Below are positions 7,003-14,430 of a stretch of DNA of 64,000 nt, in pieces. Numbering within the stretch: position 1 is the first letter of the stretch; each line of letters opens with the position of its first letter. The translations under genes were made by a program, and so were the position numbers. The notes under the pieces were generated by a model. It was not told the DNA's origin. It saw only the letters and a program-made list of their open reading frames with translations, and ran no database searches. Source of the DNA: CADCVQ01 sp038260305 (GTDB taxonomy: Bacteria; Actinomycetota; Thermoleophilia; Solirubrobacterales; Solirubrobacteraceae); contig JBBSNY010000007.1 of the NCBI GenBank assembly GCA_038260305.1, positions 62,001 through 126,000 of the forward strand. The letters are read 5' to 3'.

Positions 7003-9381
7003 TCAGCCAAACGCCGGAATCTGCTGGACGAGCGAGGCGACCGGCGCGAACAGGTCGCCCTGCTCGGCGACGCGGGCGATGACCTGGGCGGCGTCGAAGA
7101 CGAGCTCGTCGGGGTCGCCGCTCGCGGCGCACGAGCGCACCTCCTCCCACCTGATCGGCGTCGACACCGTCGGGCGCTCGCGGGCGCGCAGCGAGTAGAC
7201 CGCGACCGTCGTCTTGTGCTCGTCGTTCTGGCTGTAGTCGATGAAGACCTTGCCACCGCGCAGCGCCTTCGCCATCCGCGAGACGACGAGCTCGGGCTCG
7301 GACGCCTCGAGCGTCTCGGCGACGGCGCGCGCGAAGCCCTTGGTGCGCTCGTAGGACGCGTCGGCGACGTTCAACGGGACGTAGACCTGCATGCCCTTGT
7401 TGCCGGAGGTCTTCGGGAACGCGCGCAGGCCGAGGTGCTCGAACATCCCGTGCAGCAGCAGCGCGACGTGACAGCACTCGACGATCGTCGCCGGCGGGCC
7501 GGGGTCGAGGTCGAAGACCATCGCGGTCGGCCGCTCGATCGGATCGGCCATCGACAGCGACGAGTGCAGCTCGACCGCCGCCAGGTTGCCGAGCCAGACG
7601 AGCGTCGGGAGGTCGTCGCAGACGCAGAAGTCGACGGTCTTCTTCGACAGCACGATCGGCGCGGTGCGGACCCACTCGGGCCGATGGCTCGGGCACTGCT
7701 TCTCGAAGAAGAACTTGCCCTCGACGCCGTCGGGGTAGCGCTTGCGCGTCAGCGGCCGGCCCGCGAGATGCGTGAGCATCGCCGGCGCGACGTGGACGAG
7801 GTACTCGATGAAGTCACGCTTGCAGAAGCCCGTCTGCGGATAGAGGACCTTGTCGACGTTCGAGATCTTGAGCGTGCGCTCACCGACGCGCACCTCGACG
7901 CCCTCGCCGAGCGGCGTTCCGGCGTCGAGGAACGCCGACTGCGGCGACTCCTCGCGCAGGCCCTTGTAGGACGGGTGGCGCATGACGCCGTCGCTCGTCC
8001 ACTCCGTGAACTCGACCTCCGCGACGCGCGTCGGCTCGACGAAGACGGACTCCCGCGGCGGCTTCGGGGCATCGCCCTCGGCGGCGGCGAACGGCGAGCC
8101 GTCGCGGCGCTCGAGCAGGTTCGCGAGACGGTCGAGCTCGGCCTCGGTGAAGCCCGTGCCGACGCGCCCGGCGAAGCGCAGCGCGCCGTTCTCCTCTACT
8201 CCGACGAGCAGCGCGCCGATGCGATCGGTGCGCCTGCCGGTCCCAGGCACCCAGCCGCCGACGACGACGTCCTCGCGAAGCACGTTCTTGATCTTCAACC
8301 ACGACGTCGAGCGGCGGCCAGGCTCGTAGAGGCTGTCGAGGCGCTTCGCGACGACGCCCTCGAGCCCGTTCTCGAGGCTCGCCGCAAGCACCGCCGCCCC
8401 ATCGCCGACGACGTGGTCGGGCGTGCGCCACGCCGGACCCTCGAGCCCGAGGTCGCTCAACAGCTCGCGGCGCTCGGCGTAGGTCAGCTCGAACAGCGGG
8501 TGGCCATCGAGCCACAGCAGGTCGAAGACGAGGTAGGCGACCGGCACCTCCTTCGCGAGCCGCTTCACCGCGCTCTCGCCGCGCACATGCATCCGGCTCT
8601 GCAGGCGTCCGAAGCTCGGGCGGGGCGGGTGGGAATCCGATTCCTCGAAGGCGACGATCTCGCCGTCGAGGATCGCCGCGTGCGAGCCCAGGGCGCGGTT
8701 CAGCGCGCGCAGCTCGGGATAGCCGGCCGTGATGTCGTTGCCGTTACGGCTCTCGAAGCGGATCCGGCCGGGCTCGGAGTAGGCCAACGCGCGCACGCCG
8801 TCCCACTTGATCTCGAAGGCCCACTGCGGATCATCGCGCGGCAGCGGCGCCGCGCGCGCGAGCATCGGCTTGAGCTGGGCCGGCATCGGCTGGCGCGTCG
8901 GATCGGACGGCGGATCCATGCGATGGATCATCCAGTCCTTGCCCGGCGGCTCGCCCTTGACGCGCTTGAGCGGAAAGAGCCCGTAGCGCCCGTTCAGGCG
9001 CTCGCCGTGGAAGGTGATCTCGACCTTCTCGTCGTCGAACTTGTGGCGCTCGTAGGTGCCGCGGTCCCAGATGCGCATCGTCCCGGCGCCGTAGGAGCCC
9101 TTCGGGATGTCGCCCTCGAACTCGAGGTACTCGAGCGGGTGGTCCTCGGTGTGGACGGCGAGGCGGTTGTCCTTCGGATCCTCGGGGATCCCGTTCGGCA
9201 CCGCCCACGACACGGCGACGCCGTCGTGCTCGAGGCGCAGGTCCCAGTGCAGGCGGGTTGCGTGGTGCTCCTGGACGACGAAGCGATTGCCCTCGGACGG
9301 GCCGGGTGCGTGCTCACCGGCCGGCTCGGGCGTCTCGGTCGCGTCGCGCTTGCGACGGTAGTCCTGCAGACGATCGGCCAC
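7003..9381 (-). CDS. ligD: Multifunctional ATP-dependent DNA ligase LigD
   Basis: This 792-residue protein has three NHEJ modules in the order phosphoesterase, ligase, polymerase. The 3'-phosphoesterase part carries HHATRLHWDLRLEHDG (His40, His45, Asp47). The ligase has the AMP-accepting Lys192 in EIKWDGVRAL, and the C-terminal primase-type polymerase has VFDLDPG with metal-binding Asp624 and Asp626. The enzyme processes and seals double-strand breaks together with Ku. The order is the Pseudomonas type, unlike mycobacterial POL-PE-LIG. No ku gene is in the window. It is convergent with the repeat membrane protein at 5581. A hairpin between it and the next upstream gene suggests its own promoter. 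Confidence 0.97.
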   Translation of the reverse strand: MADRLQDYRRKRDATETPEPAGEHAPGPSEGNRFVVQEHHATRLHWDLRLEHDGVAVSWAVPNGIPEDPKDNRLAVHTEDHPLEYLEFEGDIPKGSYGAGTMRIWDRGTYERHKFDDEKVEITFHGERLNGRYGLFPLKRVKGEPPGKDWMIHRMDPPSDPTRQPMPAQLKPMLARAAPLPRDDPQWAFEIKWDGVRALAYSEPGRIRFESRNGNDITAGYPELRALNRALGSHAAILDGEIVAFEESDSHPPRPSFGRLQSRMHVRGESAVKRLAKEVPVAYLVFDLLWLDGHPLFELTYAERRELLSDLGLEGPAWRTPDHVVGDGAAVLAASLENGLEGVVAKRLDSLYEPGRRSTSWLKIKNVLREDVVVGGWVPGTGRRTDRIGALLVGVEENGALRFAGRVGTGFTEAELDRLANLLERRDGSPFAAAEGDAPKPPRESVFVEPTRVAEVEFTEWTSDGVMRHPSYKGLREESPQSAFLDAGTPLGEGVEVRVGERTLKISNVDKVLYPQTGFCKRDFIEYLVHVAPAMLTHLAGRPLTRKRYPDGVEGKFFFEKQCPSHRPEWVRTAPIVLSKKTVDFCVCDDLPTLVWLGNLAAVELHSSLSMADPIERPTAMVFDLDPGPPATIVECCHVALLLHGMFEHLGLRAFPKTSGNKGMQVYVPLNVADASYERTKGFARAVAETLEASEPELVVSRMAKALRGGKVFIDYSQNDEHKTTVAVYSLRARERPTVSTPIRWEEVRSCAASGDPDELVFDAAQVIARVAEQGDLFAPVASLVQQIPAFG

Positions 9382-9444
9382 GACGGACAGTCTGCCCGTT
9401 CAGCGGCCGTGCGTGACCGGGACGGTCACGAATGGTCGAGCGGT

Positions 9445-9478
9445 GTCGTCGCCGGGACTCCCCAGTCCCCGCGACGAC
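9445..9478 (-). terminator. Strong hairpin downstream of the DUF4383 gene
   Basis: The arms at 9445-9459 and 9464-9478 pair over 15 positions with one mismatch around a CCCC loop. It lies 66 to 99 bases past the stop of the minus-strand gene ending at 9544 and before the ligD start at 9381. There is no U-tract, which is common for actinobacterial terminators. Confidence 0.5.
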
Positions 9479-9498
9479 CCCTCACGATCTCTCCCCCG

Positions 9499-9521
9499 GC
9501 CCCGCCGGCGCTCGGCGGGGC
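9499..9521 (-). terminator. 9-bp GC hairpin just past the DUF4383 stop codon
   Basis: GCCCCGCCG (9499-9507) pairs perfectly with CGGCGGGGC (9513-9521) around a 5-base loop, 23 bases after the stop codon at 9544. Together with the hairpin at 9445-9478 it probably forms a tandem terminator. No U-tract follows. Confidence 0.5.
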
Positions 9522-9543
9522 GCTTGCGATCTGTGGGTGGCTC

Positions 9544-9984
9544 TTAGGCCGGAATGCCGCTTCGCTTCGCGGCCGCTTCCGTCGCGCTCGAGGAGACGAG
9601 GCCGATACCGAGCAGCAGGATGCCGTTCAGCAGATGGTTGACGTTCTCGAGGTCGCCGCGACCCTGCATCGAGATGATCGTCAGGTTGTTCGGGCCGATG
9701 AAGCCGATCACGAAGGCGGCGACGTAGAAGATGCCGACACCGAGGCACGCGCCCTCTGCGGTCGACGCCGACTGGCGCGACATGATCAGCAGGAAGCCGC
9801 CGATCGCGATGTGCACGAGGTTGTGAAACGGGTTGATGCTGAGACCGGACAGGAGAATGTGATCGTCCGTGTTCTGCAGGAAGTTGCTGAAGCCGGTGAT
9901 CGCGAAACCGATGATTCCGATGCCCACGTACAGCGCACCGAACAACGGCATGACACTCTGCGCAAGACTCTTGTTGCCTGACAT
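9544..9984 (-). CDS. DUF4383-like four-helix membrane protein
   Basis: This 146-residue protein has four hydrophobic helices: near the N-terminus (LFGALYVGIGIIGFAITG), HNLVHIAIGGFLLIMS, GIFYVAAFVIGFIG and LLNGILLLGIGLV. The NPFHNLVHIAIGG and NHLLNG motifs are typical of the actinobacterial DUF4383 family. Function is not established. A GGGAGG ribosome binding site lies 8 bases before the ATG at 9984, which is preferred over a GTG at 10002. It is single-gene: upstream 10003-10153 is non-coding and two hairpins follow. Confidence 0.75.
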   Translation of the reverse strand: MSGNKSLAQSVMPLFGALYVGIGIIGFAITGFSNFLQNTDDHILLSGLSINPFHNLVHIAIGGFLLIMSRQSASTAEGACLGVGIFYVAAFVIGFIGPNNLTIISMQGRGDLENVNHLLNGILLLGIGLVSSSATEAAAKRSGIPA

Positions 9985-10153
9985 TCCCCAGGTACCTCCC
10001 ACGGTAGACCGATGACCGACAGATCGACGAAGGTCGCGAGTCTATCGGTCGTGCCCGTCGATGCGCTACCTGCGGCGCCGCGCGGCTCCACGGATGCCGT
10101 GGCAGCGCGCCAGCGCGGGCGCTTGTGCGCGCCACCTTCGAAGCTCGCGGCGA

Positions 10154-10429
10154 TCAGCCGCCGGCGACCGCGGGCAGGATCGTCAGCTCGCCGCCCGCCG
10201 GAACGGTCGTCTGCAGCCCGTCGAGGAAGCGGATGTCCTCGCCCCCGAGGTAGACGTTGATGAAGCGCCGCAGATCACCGTCCTCCTGGTAGAGGCGGTC
10301 GCGCAGCTCGCCGTGGGTGGCGAAGACGGACTCCAGCGCCTCGGCGACGGTCGCGCCCTCGGCCTGCACATGCGCGGCGCCGCCGGCGAGATCACGTAGC
10401 TGGGTCGGGAGCTTCACGGTGATGGTCAT
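10154..10429 (-). CDS. MoaD/ThiS-family sulfur carrier protein
   Basis: This 91-residue beta-grasp protein ends in Gly-Gly (AVAGG), the terminus that is adenylated and converted to a thiocarboxylate. It has the family features TVAEALES, LYQEDGDLRRFINVYLGG and a PAGGELTILP close. Carriers of this group donate sulfide to cofactor or amino-acid synthases. Its ATG overlaps the stop of the upstream threonine-synthase-like gene by one base (TGATG), so the two are translationally coupled and share the SAM riboswitch. That context suggests sulfide delivery for homocysteine synthesis rather than molybdopterin or thiamin. A CysO-like role in cysteine synthesis is the alternative. Confidence 0.85.
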   Translation of the reverse strand: MTITVKLPTQLRDLAGGAAHVQAEGATVAEALESVFATHGELRDRLYQEDGDLRRFINVYLGGEDIRFLDGLQTTVPAGGELTILPAVAGG

Positions 10430-11679
10430 CAGACGTTGACTCCGTCCGCGGCGAAGGCCGCCTCGAAGGAATCGATGTTCGCATCGACCTCGTAGGCGCT
10501 GAACGAGTCGCGCACCGCGTCGAGCGTCTTCAGGCCCTCGCCGGTGATGACGAGCACGACACGCTCGTCGTCACCGATGTCGCCGCGGGCGGCGAGCTTG
10601 GCGAGCACGGCGGTCGTCACGCCGCCGGCCGTCTCCGTGAAGATGCCGGTCGTCTCGGCGAGCAGGCGGATGCCGTCGCGGATCTCCTGATCTGAGACGG
10701 CGTCGATGCAGCCGCCGCTGGAGCGCGCGAGATCGAGCGCGTACGGCCCGTCGGCGGGGTTGCCGATCGCCAGCGACTTGGCGATCGTGTCGGGCTTCAC
10801 CGGCCGGCAGACATCCTTGCCCTGCTCGAACGCCGCCGCGACCGGCGAGCAGCCCTCGGCCTGGGCGCCGTTCATCGTCGGCACGTCACCCTCGACGAGG
10901 CCCATCTCGATCCACTCCTGAAAGCCCTTGGCGATCTTCGTGTACAGCGAGCCGGACGCGATCGGCACGACGCAGCGGTCGGGAAGCTCCCAGCCGAGCT
11001 GCTCGGCGATCTCGTAGGCGACGGTCTTCGAGCCCTCGGCGTAGTACGGGCGCATGTTGATGTTCACGAAGGCCCAGTTCTCGCGGTCGCCCGAGAGCTC
11101 CGTGCAGAGCCGGTTGACGTCGTCGTAGTTGCCGCGCACCTTGACGAGGTTCGTGCCGTAGATCGCGGTCGCGAGCTGCTTCTGCTCCTCGAGGTCGGCG
11201 GGGATCAGGACGTAGGAGTCCATCCCGAGCGCGGCGCCGTGAGCGGCGACGGAGTTCGCGAGGTTGCCGGTCGACGCGCAGGCGAGCGTGTCGAAGCCGA
11301 GCTCGCGGGCGCGGGTCGCGGCGACCGAGACGACGCGGTCCTTGAAGGAGTGCGTCGGGTTGGCGGCGTCGTTCTTGACCCACACCTCGCCATGGAGGCC
11401 GAGGCGCTCGGCGAGCCGGTCGGCGCGGATCAGCGGCGTGCAGCCCGCGGGCAGGCCGGTGCGCGTCTGCGGCTGCGGCCCCTCGAGCGGCAGGAAGTCG
11501 TGGTAGCGCCAGATGTTCTGCGGGCCACCCTGGATGCGGCGCCGCAGGGAGCCGACGTCGACGACCGGATCGTGCTCGTAGGCCACCTCCAAAGGACCGA
11601 AGCACCGCGAGCACACATAGCGTGCCTCCAATGGGTACTCCGTCGCGCACTCTCTGCACTTGAGCTGCTTCGCCGCCAT
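10429..11679 (-). CDS. Threonine-synthase-like PLP enzyme (possibly homocysteine synthase)
   Basis: This 416-residue enzyme has an N-terminal zinc-ribbon-like element (Cys8, 11, 23, 26) followed by a fold-type II PLP domain with the Schiff-base lysine at about 113 in NPTHSFKDR. By similarity it is threonine synthase, acting on O-phosphohomoserine. The ATG at 11679 has a GGAGG ribosome binding site 6 bases upstream; the longer open frame to 11976 runs back through the riboswitch and is not coding. It is controlled by a SAM-I-type aptamer and coupled to a MoaD-type carrier. Threonine genes are not usual targets of SAM riboswitches, so it may use a carrier thiocarboxylate to make homocysteine from O-phosphohomoserine. 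That is inference. Confidence 0.85.
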   Translation of the reverse strand: MAAKQLKCRECATEYPLEARYVCSRCFGPLEVAYEHDPVVDVGSLRRRIQGGPQNIWRYHDFLPLEGPQPQTRTGLPAGCTPLIRADRLAERLGLHGEVWVKNDAANPTHSFKDRVVSVAATRARELGFDTLACASTGNLANSVAAHGAALGMDSYVLIPADLEEQKQLATAIYGTNLVKVRGNYDDVNRLCTELSGDRENWAFVNINMRPYYAEGSKTVAYEIAEQLGWELPDRCVVPIASGSLYTKIAKGFQEWIEMGLVEGDVPTMNGAQAEGCSPVAAAFEQGKDVCRPVKPDTIAKSLAIGNPADGPYALDLARSSGGCIDAVSDQEIRDGIRLLAETTGIFTETAGGVTTAVLAKLAARGDIGDDERVVLVITGEGLKTLDAVRDSFSAYEVDANIDSFEAAFAADGVNV

Positions 11680-11721
11680 ATGAACCTCCGCCTGGGATCT
11701 TGTGGCGAGGCCGCGCGGCCA

Positions 11722-11815
11722 TGCCACATCTGACAGGAATTGGCACCGTTCCCGCTCTCGCGGAATGGTTGCCGGGGCTTCACAGGGCCTGTCCCTCCAC
11801 CCCTCTGGATGTGTC
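11722..11815 (-). promoter_or_regulatory. SAM riboswitch (SAM-I core, lacking P4; SAM-I/IV-like)
   Basis: The minus strand carries the SAM-I core in order: CAGAGGGGTGGAGGGA, CAGGCCCTGTGAAGCCC, CGGCAACC, a P3 hairpin, then GGTGCCAATTCC. P1 forms between CACATC (11808-11813) and GATGTG (11725-11730). The segment joining AATTCCTG to P1 is too short for the usual P4 hairpin, which fits SAM-I/IV variants. The P1 3' strand can instead pair with GCCACA downstream (11699-11704), enclosing a GGCCGCGCGGCC palindrome (11710-11721). This is a plausible switch acting on the GGAGG ribosome binding site of the next gene. The alternative fold is inference. Confidence 0.85.
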
Positions 11816-11830
11816 CAGCTCTCGGTGGGC

Positions 11831-11858
11831 ACAATATCAGCCATGCCGAACCTCCCAA
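11831..11858 (-). promoter_or_regulatory. Possible promoter for the riboswitch transcript
   Basis: On the minus strand TTGGGA (11853-11858) and TATTGT (11831-11836) are 16 bases apart and would start transcription a few bases before the aptamer. The match is partial and lies across the corA start codon. Confidence 0.3.
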
Positions 11859-12841
11859 AGCCACGCTTCGGGCGCCCCACGCGGGGCCGCGGCCCGGTCA
11901 GCGGCTCGCCCGCGGCCGATCCCGAGACGCCCAACGTCGAGATCATCGAGGCCCCCGGGCTGCGCTGGCTGCACATCGAGCGTCCGCGGCCGGTCGATCG
12001 CGCGTGGCTTGAGCAGCACTTCGACTTCCATCCCCTCGACTACGAAGACGTCTTCTCGCGCAACCAGCGTCCGAAGGTCGACGAGTACCCCGAGTACCTG
12101 TTCGTCGTCCTGCACTTCCCGCGCTTTGACAAGTCGGTCGGGCGCCTGAACGCCGCCGAGCTCGACATGTTCATCGGCCCGGACTTTGTCATCACGCTGC
12201 CCAACGAGCCGATCCAGCCGCTGGAGTACCTCTTCGAGAGCTGCAAGTCGCGCGAGGAGCAGCGCGACTCGCTGTTCGCCAAGGGCCCGGGTTTCCTGCT
12301 CTACAAGATCGTCGATGACTGCGTCGACGCATCCTTTCCGATGCTGCGCAAGATGGGCAACAAGCTTGAGGTGCTCGAGGAGGACATCTTCGAGGGCCGC
12401 TCGGGCGAGATCGTGCGCGACATCTCCAATGTCAAGCAGGAGATCATCAACTTCCGCAAGATCGTGCGCCCGCAGCGCACGGCGCTGCAGGACCTCGAGC
12501 GCACGAAGCGCTACATCCCCGAGGGCCTGGACATCTACTTCGATGACATCAACGACGCCTCCGAGCGCATCTGGGACATGCTCGAGAACTTCAAGGAGGT
12601 CGTCGAGGGGCTCGAGTCGACGAACGAGTCGGTCCTCTCACACCGCGTCAACGACGTGCTGAAGGCGCTGACCGCGATCAGCGTCGTCGTGCTGCCGCTG
12701 ACGCTCGTGGCGAGCATCTGGGGCATGAACGTCAAGGTGCCGGGCGAGCAGACGTCCGAGGGCTTCTGGATCATCGTGGCGGCGATGCTGGTCCTGCTCG
12801 GCGCCATGCTGTGGTTCTTCCGCAGCCGCGACTGGTTGTAG
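11843..12841 (+). CDS. corA: CorA-family Mg2+/divalent cation channel
   Basis: This 332-residue protein has a long cytoplasmic funnel domain and two C-terminal membrane helices. The selectivity motif GMN is at residues 294-296 (SIWGMNVK), followed by the short acidic loop GEQTSEG and the last helix, ending in FFRSRDWL. CorA pentamers import Mg2+ and other divalents. The ATG at 11843 has no clear ribosome binding site, so the message may be leaderless or start close by. It is divergent from the riboswitch-controlled operon, with an intergenic region of about 160 bases. The lipid kinase gene begins 3 bases downstream. Confidence 0.95.
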   Translation: MPNLPKPRFGRPTRGRGPVSGSPAADPETPNVEIIEAPGLRWLHIERPRPVDRAWLEQHFDFHPLDYEDVFSRNQRPKVDEYPEYLFVVLHFPRFDKSVGRLNAAELDMFIGPDFVITLPNEPIQPLEYLFESCKSREEQRDSLFAKGPGFLLYKIVDDCVDASFPMLRKMGNKLEVLEEDIFEGRSGEIVRDISNVKQEIINFRKIVRPQRTALQDLERTKRYIPEGLDIYFDDINDASERIWDMLENFKEVVEGLESTNESVLSHRVNDVLKALTAISVVVLPLTLVASIWGMNVKVPGEQTSEGFWIIVAAMLVLLGAMLWFFRSRDWL

Positions 12842-12844
12842 CCC

Positions 12845-13828
12845 GTGACCTCATACGAGCCGTTGGAGCGCATGGCGGAGAGCGTGACCCTGAGCTGCCC
12901 GATGCAGCGCCGGCGGATGCTCGTCATCGTCAACCCGTCCGCGTCGACGATGAACCCGCGCCTGCGCAACCTCGTGATCGCAGCCCTGCACGGGCGCTAC
13001 GAGGTCGAGGCGATCGACACGCAGGCGCGCGGGCACGCGACCGACCTCTGCCGCGAGGCGGCCCACGAGGGCTATGACATCGTCGTCTCCTTCGGCGGCG
13101 ACGGGACCGTCAACGAGGTCGCCAACGGCCTGCTCGGCTCTCCCACGCCGCTGACGTGCCTGCCCGGCGGCGCGACGAACGTGCTCTGCAAGATGCTCGG
13201 GGTGCCGGGCGAGATCATCGACGCCACGGAGCACCTGCTCGCGATGGCCGACGACTGGCGCGCGCGCCGGATCGACGTCGGAACGGCGAACGGTCGCGTG
13301 TTCACGTTCTCCAGCGGCTACGGCGTCGACGCGAGCATCGTCAGGCGCATCGATCGCCAGCCGAAGCTCAAGCAGCACCGGCTGCGCGACGTCTACTTCG
13401 TCTACGCCTCGATCGAGACGGTCCTGCGCGAGTACGTCCGCGACCCACCGCGCATGAACCTGCACGTCGATGGCGAGGACGACAGCGTGATCTCGACGCT
13501 CGTGCAGAACGGCGACGCGTTCACGTACCTCGGCGACAAGCCGCTCCAGTTCGCCGAAGGCGGGGGCCTGAGCACCGGCTCGCTGGCGGGCGTCGCGCTG
13601 CGCGGCGCGCGCCCGCGCGACGTCGTGCCAGTGCTGTGGCGGCTGCTGTCACCGAAGCGCTCGATCATCGGGCACCCCCAGGTGCGCTCGTTTCGCGACG
13701 TTGACGGGCTGCGCTGTGAATCCGCCGACGGCCGCGCGATCCCCCTGCACGTCGACGGCGACCACGTCGGAGACGTCGCGGAGGTCGTCTTCGGCGTGCG
13801 ACCGGGCGCGCTCGGCGTCGTCGCCTGA
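12845..13828 (+). CDS. Diacylglycerol kinase / YegS-type lipid kinase
   Basis: This 327-residue protein has the DAGK catalytic motif FGGDGTVNEV at about residues 83-92, an IVNPSAS glycine-loop equivalent near residue 28, and PGGATNVLCKMLG. The C-terminal domain ends in DGDHVGD and RPGALGVV, as in YegS/DgkB proteins. These enzymes phosphorylate diacylglycerol or related lipids at the membrane. The GTG at 12845 is taken as the start; ATGs at 12872 and 12902 are possible. It probably forms an operon with corA. The last 79 bases of the gene and stop recur as a remnant at 16759-16837. Confidence 0.85.
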   Translation: MTSYEPLERMAESVTLSCPMQRRRMLVIVNPSASTMNPRLRNLVIAALHGRYEVEAIDTQARGHATDLCREAAHEGYDIVVSFGGDGTVNEVANGLLGSPTPLTCLPGGATNVLCKMLGVPGEIIDATEHLLAMADDWRARRIDVGTANGRVFTFSSGYGVDASIVRRIDRQPKLKQHRLRDVYFVYASIETVLREYVRDPPRMNLHVDGEDDSVISTLVQNGDAFTYLGDKPLQFAEGGGLSTGSLAGVALRGARPRDVVPVLWRLLSPKRSIIGHPQVRSFRDVDGLRCESADGRAIPLHVDGDHVGDVAEVVFGVRPGALGVVA

Positions 13829-13829
13829 G
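13751..13829 (+). repeat. 79-bp direct repeat, copy 1 (3' end of the lipid kinase gene)
   Basis: This segment encodes the C-terminus VDGDHVGD...GALGVVA and the stop codon. It matches 16759-16837 at 75 of 79 positions in direct orientation. Confidence 0.9.
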
Positions 13830-13975
13830 CTGCGCAGACCCGCCGGCGCGACGCCCGAGCGCAAGCCGTCTCACCCGGGTGGTTAGCGATCGGAAACCGA
13901 ACACGCGCACCGATCGGCGGGAAGGTGGGGCCGAATCTCGCCTGCGGTCGCGCACGTCCACGGAAAAGAGTCGTC

Positions 13976-14430
13976 ATGTCGCCACTCGGCCTGCTGCGTT
14001 GCTCGTCCACGTTCGCCGTGCGGGCGTTGCTCACGACGATCCTGCTCGCGGCCGTAGGGAGCACGCCAGCGCTCGCGAGCGCGGCGCCGAGCGCTCCGTG
14101 GAAGTGGGGTGCCGAGCTGCCGACGCGCATGAACGCCGAGCTGCTGGCAGCGACGGGCAGCTCGGCCCACGGTCAGCCACAGGCGACCGATGCCCCACCT
14201 CGCGGCTTGAGACCGGCAGCGAGCCGGCGATCTGCTCGGGCTGCACGCCGCCGTTGGGCTATCACGGCGGCGCCGTCATGGGCACGACCGCTCAGGCGGG
14301 GGACGTCACGATCACGCCGATCTACTGGACTGGGTGCCCGCCGGATTTACGATGTCGCCGGGCTACAAGACGAACGTAAATCGCTACATCGCGGACATCG
14401 CGGCCGACAACGGCAAGCCCAGCAGCAGAC
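13976..14430 (+). pseudogene. Broken secreted-protein gene
   Basis: A clear signal peptide begins at the ATG at 13976 (hydrophobic stretch LLTTILLAAVGSTPALASA) and the mature part starts APSAPWKWGAE. Coding then moves to a second frame (about 14200-14328: TPPLGYHGGAVMG, DVTITPIYW) and a third (from 14331: WVPAGFTMSPGYKTNVNRYI). The second shift is explained by a tandem 5-bp duplication, actggactgg at 14324-14333; removing one copy restores IYWVPAGFT. The gene then stops abruptly near 14430, inside the 3' end of the opposite-strand regulator. I recall similar YHGGPVMG / IYW secreted proteins in related actinobacteria, but function is unknown. Confidence 0.75.

Noticed and set aside
7216..9981. 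A 921-codon plus-strand frame opposite ligD
   Set aside because: It has no domain and an Arg/Asp/Leu bias; ligD on the other strand has every catalytic motif.
10154..10429. The small beta-grasp protein as MoaD for molybdopterin synthesis
   Set aside because: No moaE or other moa genes are adjacent, and its coupling to the SAM-riboswitch gene points to amino-acid sulfur transfer; a moonlighting role cannot be excluded.
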